From Candidatus Woesearchaeota archaeon (GTDB lineage: Archaea > Nanobdellota > Nanobdellia > Woesearchaeales > ARS49): 9,617 nt of DNA. Positions 5,973 to 9,617 of this stretch are shown here, piece after piece. Every line of letters starts with the position of its first letter. The first letter of the stretch is position 1. Both the position numbers and the translations under genes were made by a program. The DNA is taken from NCBI GenBank assembly GCA_019323575.1, contig JAHWHB010000062.1:1-9617 (forward strand), in the 5' to 3' direction. The notes below the pieces were generated by a model. It was given only the letters and a program-made list of their open reading frames with translations. It did no database searches and was not told the origin of the DNA.

Positions 5973-6632
5973 ATGACACAAGAGGCGATAACAGAGATGG
6001 ACATGGACGTCTACTCAAGAAGAATAGGCCCATACTTCACCTGGCTTGAAAGCAAAATAGAAAGCGGATGGGAACAAAACGAAACAGTACAAAAAGACGT
6101 CCTAAAAGAAGTCAAGTACCTCGCAACAACAATGCGGGCAAGATTCATCCTAGGAGTATCAAAAACAGACTTCTCAAAAGAAGTACAAAGAACACTAGAA
6201 CTATTCGAGCTGGCAACAGAAGCATTCCCGCCGGAAAGCGACGAAATAGAAGCCAAAATCAAACACTTCGTAAAAGGAATATCAGAAGAACTGGGAGCAG
6301 AGTTCATACCATCATCACACAGACTACAACCAGAACCAATCCCAGAACCAGAACCAATCCCAATACCCGAACCAGAACCAATCCCAGAACCAGACAAACC
6401 AATGGAGCCAGAACTAAAACCAGAACCAATCAAGAAAAAAGCAAAGAAACCAAAAAAAATTGAAAAGCCCAAAATAGCAGAAACAGTAGAAAAACCAAAA
6501 ATAGAGAAAGTTAAAACAGAAAAACCAAAAGAAAAAGTAAAAAAACAAAGAAAAACAAACAAGCCAAAGAAAAACGGAAAAAGCTTCGTCCTAGTCCGCT
6601 GGGTAAAAGGATTCATCTGGGGCGAAGATTAA
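5973..6632 (+). CDS. Hypothetical protein with helical N-domain, Pro-Glu repeat and Lys-rich tail
   Basis: This 219-residue protein is not a recognised family. Three regions are clear. Residues 1-119 look alpha-helical, mixed charge and soluble. Residues 120-153 are a Pro-Glu repeat built on PEPI/PEPEPI units, like the stiff extended linkers seen in TonB-type and surface proteins. Residues 154-203 are strongly basic, 23 lysines in 50 residues with five KPK triplets, resembling histone H1-like or ribosome-associated tails. The last 16 residues (204-219) are hydrophobic and aromatic (FVLVRWVKGFIWGED) and could be a short anchoring or docking helix. No signal peptide is present, so the N-domain should be cytoplasmic. 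The ATG at 5973 is chosen from the TATA spacing. The basic tail could bind nucleic acid or acidic lipid; neither is shown. A four-helix membrane protein follows 44 bases downstream under its own likely promoter. Confidence 0.85.
   Translation: MTQEAITEMDMDVYSRRIGPYFTWLESKIESGWEQNETVQKDVLKEVKYLATTMRARFILGVSKTDFSKEVQRTLELFELATEAFPPESDEIEAKIKHFVKGISEELGAEFIPSSHRLQPEPIPEPEPIPIPEPEPIPEPDKPMEPELKPEPIKKKAKKPKKIEKPKIAETVEKPKIEKVKTEKPKEKVKKQRKTNKPKKNGKSFVLVRWVKGFIWGED
6330..6431 (+). repeat. Degenerate 12-base tandem repeat encoding Pro-Glu linker
   Basis: Variants of CCAGAACCAATC, coding Pro-Glu-Pro-Ile, recur through this stretch with Pro-Glu insertions and some drift (ATACCC, GACAAA, ATGGAG). The near-identical codons show expansion by duplication rather than only selection for composition. 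Copy number may vary between strains. Confidence 0.85.
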
Positions 6633-6646
6633 TTCTCACCGAAGCC

Positions 6647-6654
6647 TTTAAAAA
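6647..6654 (+). promoter_or_regulatory. TATA box of the 6677 gene and likely of the operon through DNA ligase
   Basis: The plus strand reads TTTAAAAA, 23-30 bases upstream of the ATG at 6677. A GAGGT at 6672-6676 touches the ATG and is too close to serve as a Shine-Dalgarno site, so leaderless initiation is likelier. Confidence 0.55.
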
Positions 6655-6676
6655 CAATATAAGAATAAACAGAGGT

Positions 6677-7117
6677 ATGCGCATATCAATCTGGATAGGA
6701 CTTCCAATATTCGCAATAGGAATACTTCTCTCGTATCTTGCAGACGCAATGATACAAACACAGACAATGGGAGTGATGCAGACAACAGCAGCACTAATCG
6801 CAGCAATCCTCTACATAATGTTCTCAGCAACAATGCTCGGAGCAGGAGCAGGACTAGTGCTGCACTGGATATTCGGATTTGCATCCCACTGGAAAGCATT
6901 CATAGCAGAAATAGTATTCAGCTTCGCAATATTCTTTGTAGGAATAGGAGCAACAATAATGAGCGGAAACCCATGGACAGGACTGCAAATATTCTTCACA
7001 TTCCTGACAGCAAGCGCCACATTATTCATACTATCATTCACAAGCCTGTTCGGCGGAGTGCTGGACGGAATTAAAACAATATACAAATACGCAAAAAAAA
7101 GAATAAAAAAGAGGTAA
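6677..7117 (+). CDS. Hypothetical small membrane protein with four transmembrane helices
   Basis: The 146-residue product has four predicted hydrophobic helices, at about 3-22, 38-62, 74-95 and 103-125. It ends in a strongly basic tail (KYAKKRIKKR), which the positive-inside rule places in the cytoplasm; with an even helix number the N-terminus would also be inside. Helix 2 runs into a Gly/Ala-rich stretch (GAGAG, 55-59), suggesting tight helix packing. There are no cysteines and no obvious catalytic or transport motif. I do not recognise a family. It is the first gene of a tight cluster: its stop overlaps the Shine-Dalgarno site of the DUF483-like gene 4 bases downstream, which in turn overlaps DNA ligase. 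Codons end in A or C like the other plus-strand genes. Confidence 0.85.
   Translation: MRISIWIGLPIFAIGILLSYLADAMIQTQTMGVMQTTAALIAAILYIMFSATMLGAGAGLVLHWIFGFASHWKAFIAEIVFSFAIFFVGIGATIMSGNPWTGLQIFFTFLTASATLFILSFTSLFGGVLDGIKTIYKYAKKRIKKR
7111..7115 (+). promoter_or_regulatory. Shine-Dalgarno site for the DUF483-like gene
   Basis: GAGGT lies six bases before the ATG at 7122 and overlaps the last codons and stop of the preceding gene. It supports 7122 as the start and shows translation of an internal operon gene by the Shine-Dalgarno route, in contrast to the leaderless first genes. Confidence 0.7.
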
Positions 7118-7121
7118 AAAA

Positions 7122-8012
7122 ATGAACGAAAAAAAGAGGCTGATACAATTCATAGAAAAATCAAAAGCCTTTGACAACAACTCAAAATTAAAACTAATAG
7201 AATTCGCAGCAGGACTAAAACCAAGCACGTACATAAGACTAAGAATACAAAAAAACCTCCACGACAAACACATATTCGAAGACCTGCTAAAATCAAACGA
7301 CATACTGTTCGAAGTCAGCAGACCAAAAGGGTTTGAAGAAATAAAAACAATAAAAGCAAACAAAGCAATCTGGAGATTTGTAGGCACGTGGTACGGCTAC
7401 GACCTATTCAGAACAAAAGAATACAACGCAAAATTCCTCGAATACAAAGTGCTCTTAAGACAAGGCAAACACGACGCAGCAGACAAACTCGCAGGAGTAA
7501 TCTACGGCTATCCAGACTGCTGCACAGAATCATTCATAAGAGAACACAACAAAACAGAACTAGCCAGAAGGTACAGCGCATACCAATACTACAAAAGACT
7601 ACATGACTCAGACAAAAAATTCCCATTCATATCACACACGCCATGCTCAACAGCATGCAAACAAACCAAAAGACTGAACACAAAATATGCAGGCACAGTA
7701 AAAAGAAACGCGCCAGAATTCTACAAAAAATATGCAAAAAAAAGAACACACAGGCTCCCGCTTATAGTCGACACGGAGAGCTCAGACGTAAAATGGAAAA
7801 AACAAGACGGACACGACTACATTCTAATCACAAAAAAACCAGTAGAAGGCAAACACCTCCTGATAAGCTGGCTCACACGAGGAAAATACAAAAGAGGAAC
7901 AATAATAGACGCAACAATAACATTACAATACGACTACGCAACAGTCAACGTACACAAAAAAACAGGATACCTCAAAAACTTCCACCACGAAAGAAAATTC
8001 ACAAAACCATGA
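7122..8012 (+). CDS. DUF483-like protein with conserved cysteine motifs
   Basis: The 296-residue protein is basic and soluble. Its core has YGYPDCC (128-134) followed by ESF, and then SHTPCSTAC (171-179). A GYPxCCxxxF motif followed by an HxPCxxxC motif is what I recall for DUF483, an archaeal family of unknown function; this assignment is from memory of the motif. Cys133, Cys134, Cys175 and Cys179, perhaps with His172, look like a metal or Fe-S ligand set. The N-terminal third is lysine-rich and helical. The C-terminal third (about 212-296) is predicted beta-rich and basic, which would suit nucleic-acid binding, though this is inference. It has a Shine-Dalgarno site at 7111-7115, begins 4 bases after the membrane protein gene, and its TGA overlaps the ATG of DNA ligase, so translational coupling with the ligase is likely. 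Confidence 0.85.
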   Translation: MNEKKRLIQFIEKSKAFDNNSKLKLIEFAAGLKPSTYIRLRIQKNLHDKHIFEDLLKSNDILFEVSRPKGFEEIKTIKANKAIWRFVGTWYGYDLFRTKEYNAKFLEYKVLLRQGKHDAADKLAGVIYGYPDCCTESFIREHNKTELARRYSAYQYYKRLHDSDKKFPFISHTPCSTACKQTKRLNTKYAGTVKRNAPEFYKKYAKKRTHRLPLIVDTESSDVKWKKQDGHDYILITKKPVEGKHLLISWLTRGKYKRGTIIDATITLQYDYATVNVHKKTGYLKNFHHERKFTKP

Positions 8013-9617
8013 AATTCTTAGAACTGGCCCGATTGTACGAAACACTCGAAAAAACAAGCTCGTACATCACAATGCGGGAAATACTCGCCAAATTCTTCAA
8101 AAAAACACCAAAAGAAGACCTAGAAAGAACAGCATACCTGACATTAGGACAGATAGCATCACAATACTCAGATGTAAACATCGGCATGGCAGACAAAATG
8201 GCAGTGAAAAGCATAGCAAAGACAAGCAAACAAAAAGAAGAGACAATCTATGCACGATACAAAAAAATAGGAGACATAGGAAAAACAGCAGAACAATACG
8301 CAGGCAAAGGAAAACTAACAGTAAAAAAAGTATTTGAAACGCTTCACAAAATAGCAGAAGCGACAGGAACAGGAAGCCAAGAAACAAAAATAAAACTATT
8401 GTCAGGATTATTAACAGAAGCGACACCAATAGAGGCAAGATACCTCGCAAGAATAGTCATCGGGGACCTTAGACTGGGAGTAGGAGACAAAACAGTACTG
8501 GACGCGCTGGCAATAGCCTACGCAAAAAAAGAGGCAAGAACAGAACTAGAACACGCGTACAACATCTGCCCGGACATAGGAGAGATAGCAGGAATACTGG
8601 CACACAAAGGAATAAACGGCATCAAAAAAATAGGAGTAAAACTAGGAGTGCCGATACAATCAATGCTCTGCCAAAGAGTAAAAGCACTGCAAGAAATAAA
8701 AGAAAAAATCGGCTATCCGGTAGTAGTAGAGGAAAAATACGACGGAGAACGAATGCAGGTGCACGTACAAAACGGAAAAGTAAAACTCTACTCAAGAAGG
8801 CTGGAAAACATAACACACCAGTTCCCAGACATAGAACAAGCAGTAAAAAAAGCAGTCAAAACGAACTGCGTACTAGACGCAGAAGTAATGCCAGTAGACG
8901 AAAAAGGAAACCTGCTGGCATTCCAAACATTAATGCAAAGAAGAAGAAAATATGAAATAGAAGCGTACATCAAAAAAATACCAGTCACACTATTCGTTTT
9001 TGATATATTATTCTTGAAAGGAAAATCACTCATAAAAGAACCATACAAAAAAAGATACGCAAAACTCAAAAAAACACTAAAACAGACACAAAAAATCAAA
9101 CTAGCACTCCAAAAAGCATGCAACGACTCAGACTGCATAGAAGAACTATTCAACAAAACAATAGAACACGGCGGAGAAGGAGTAGTAATCAAAAACCCAG
9201 AAGGACCATACCAGGCAGGAGTAAGAGGATGGAACTGGGTCAAATGGAAACCAGAATACGTAAAAGGACTAAGAGACACATTCGATTTGGTAATAGCAGG
9301 AGCGTATCACGGCAGAGGAAGAAGAGCAGGAACATACGGAGCCCTGCTATGCGCGGTGTACAACGACAAAAAAGACACATTCGAAACATTCTGCAAACTA
9401 GGAAGCGGATTCACAGACAAAGAACTAGCAGCACTCCCCAAAAAATTCAAAATAATAAAACACAAACCACCAAGACTAGAGGTCAGCAAGACAATGCACG
9501 CAGACGTATGGTTTGACATGACAAAAGTAGCAGAAGTAACAGGAGCAGAAATAACAAAATCACCAAACCACACAGCAGGATATGCACTAAGATTCCCAAG
9601 ATTTTTAAAGTGGAGAG
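8009..9617 (+). CDS. lig: ATP-dependent DNA ligase, C-terminal end beyond the window
   Basis: This enzyme seals nicks in duplex DNA during replication and repair, through a lysine-AMP intermediate. Visible are 536 residues; archaeal homologues are commonly about 550-600, so only a few tens are missing. The N-terminal helical DNA-binding domain spans about 1-215, including the IGDLRLGVGD segment. The adenylation domain holds the catalytic lysine in EKYDGER (Lys243), motif III LDAEV (289-293), IIIa FVFD (329-332), IV GGEGVVIK (388-395) and V WVKWK (410-414). The OB-fold domain follows and ends in the family-typical YALRFPRFLKW. The ATG at 8009 overlaps the stop of the DUF483-like gene (ATGA) without a Shine-Dalgarno site, so translation is probably coupled. 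The motifs exclude the bacterial NAD-dependent ligase. No damage is visible. Confidence 0.96.
   Translation, partial: MKFLELARLYETLEKTSSYITMREILAKFFKKTPKEDLERTAYLTLGQIASQYSDVNIGMADKMAVKSIAKTSKQKEETIYARYKKIGDIGKTAEQYAGKGKLTVKKVFETLHKIAEATGTGSQETKIKLLSGLLTEATPIEARYLARIVIGDLRLGVGDKTVLDALAIAYAKKEARTELEHAYNICPDIGEIAGILAHKGINGIKKIGVKLGVPIQSMLCQRVKALQEIKEKIGYPVVVEEKYDGERMQVHVQNGKVKLYSRRLENITHQFPDIEQAVKKAVKTNCVLDAEVMPVDEKGNLLAFQTLMQRRRKYEIEAYIKKIPVTLFVFDILFLKGKSLIKEPYKKRYAKLKKTLKQTQKIKLALQKACNDSDCIEELFNKTIEHGGEGVVIKNPEGPYQAGVRGWNWVKWKPEYVKGLRDTFDLVIAGAYHGRGRRAGTYGALLCAVYNDKKDTFETFCKLGSGFTDKELAALPKKFKIIKHKPPRLEVSKTMHADVWFDMTKVAEVTGAEITKSPNHTAGYALRFPRFLKWR

Noticed and set aside
5897..6004. Alternative ATG at 6004 adding 36 hydrophobic residues to the kinase
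   Set aside because: It would overlap the divergent gene at 5973 and run through both TATA boxes. Starting at 5896 places the P-loop at residues 10-18, as expected for the family.
6330..6431. Short regular repeats considered as a CRISPR or regulatory array
   Set aside because: The units are 12 bases, in frame with a protein, and have no spacers.
6011..6616. Minus-strand frame of 201 codons rich in Phe, Gly and Ser
   Set aside because: It is the antisense shadow of the Pro-Glu and Lys-rich gene; its GSGSG and FF runs are direct complements of the repeat and lysine codons.
8097..8450. Minus-strand Leu/Phe-rich frame opposite DNA ligase
   Set aside because: It is an antisense shadow of the ligase N-terminal domain. 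Hydrophobicity follows from reading A-rich codons on the complement.
1..9617. Defence system, toxin-antitoxin pair, mobile element, tRNA or riboswitch
   Set aside because: No transposase, integrase, nuclease, antitoxin, terminal repeat, cloverleaf or aptamer-like structure was recognised on either strand. The clusters look like ordinary archaeal chromosome.

Overview
The window looks archaeal. It encodes a eukaryal/archaeal-type isoleucyl-tRNA synthetase, an archaeal replicative-type ATP-dependent DNA ligase and a protein resembling the archaeal DUF483 family. TTTAAA/TATA boxes lie 23-34 bases upstream of several start codons, and those genes have no usable Shine-Dalgarno sequence, which is the pattern expected for leaderless transcripts. 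Genes are short and densely packed and much of the content is hypothetical, so a small-genome (DPANN-like) euryarchaeal-grade archaeon is plausible. I cannot fix the lineage from the sequence alone. No rRNA, tRNA, CRISPR array, transposase or recognisable defence system was seen.

Layout. On the minus strand, from right to left: a NMP/adenylate kinase (5896 to 5282), an unknown two-helix membrane protein (5027 to 4455), isoleucyl-tRNA synthetase (4417 to 1292), and a secreted protein with a signal peptide that runs off the left edge (1255 to 1). On the plus strand: a 50-residue cysteine-rich zinc-ribbon-like protein (5128-5280), a protein with a Pro-Glu repeat and a lysine-rich tail (5973-6632), a four-helix membrane protein (6677-7117), a DUF483-like cysteine-motif protein (7122-8012), and ATP-dependent DNA ligase (8009 to beyond the right edge). 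The last three are packed head to tail (4-base gap, then an ATGA overlap) and are probably one operon. There are two divergent promoter regions (5028-5127 and 5897-5972) and one convergent junction with a single base between the stop codons (5280/5282). No gene-free stretch reaches 300 bases; the longest is the 100-base divergent region 5028-5127.

Two whole-window signals stand out. First, the plus strand is rich in A and C whichever strand is coding, so minus-strand genes use T/G-ending codons and plus-strand genes use A/C-ending codons. The membrane-protein gene at 4455-5027 only partly follows this rule. Second, the spacing from TATA box to start codon separates apparently leaderless genes from one gene (GTG start, 1255) that has a strong Shine-Dalgarno sequence and a box about 10 bases further away. 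The functional links between neighbours are mostly unknown. Translation (IleRS), nucleotide supply (kinase) and DNA joining (ligase) are housekeeping; the rest are lineage-type hypotheticals.
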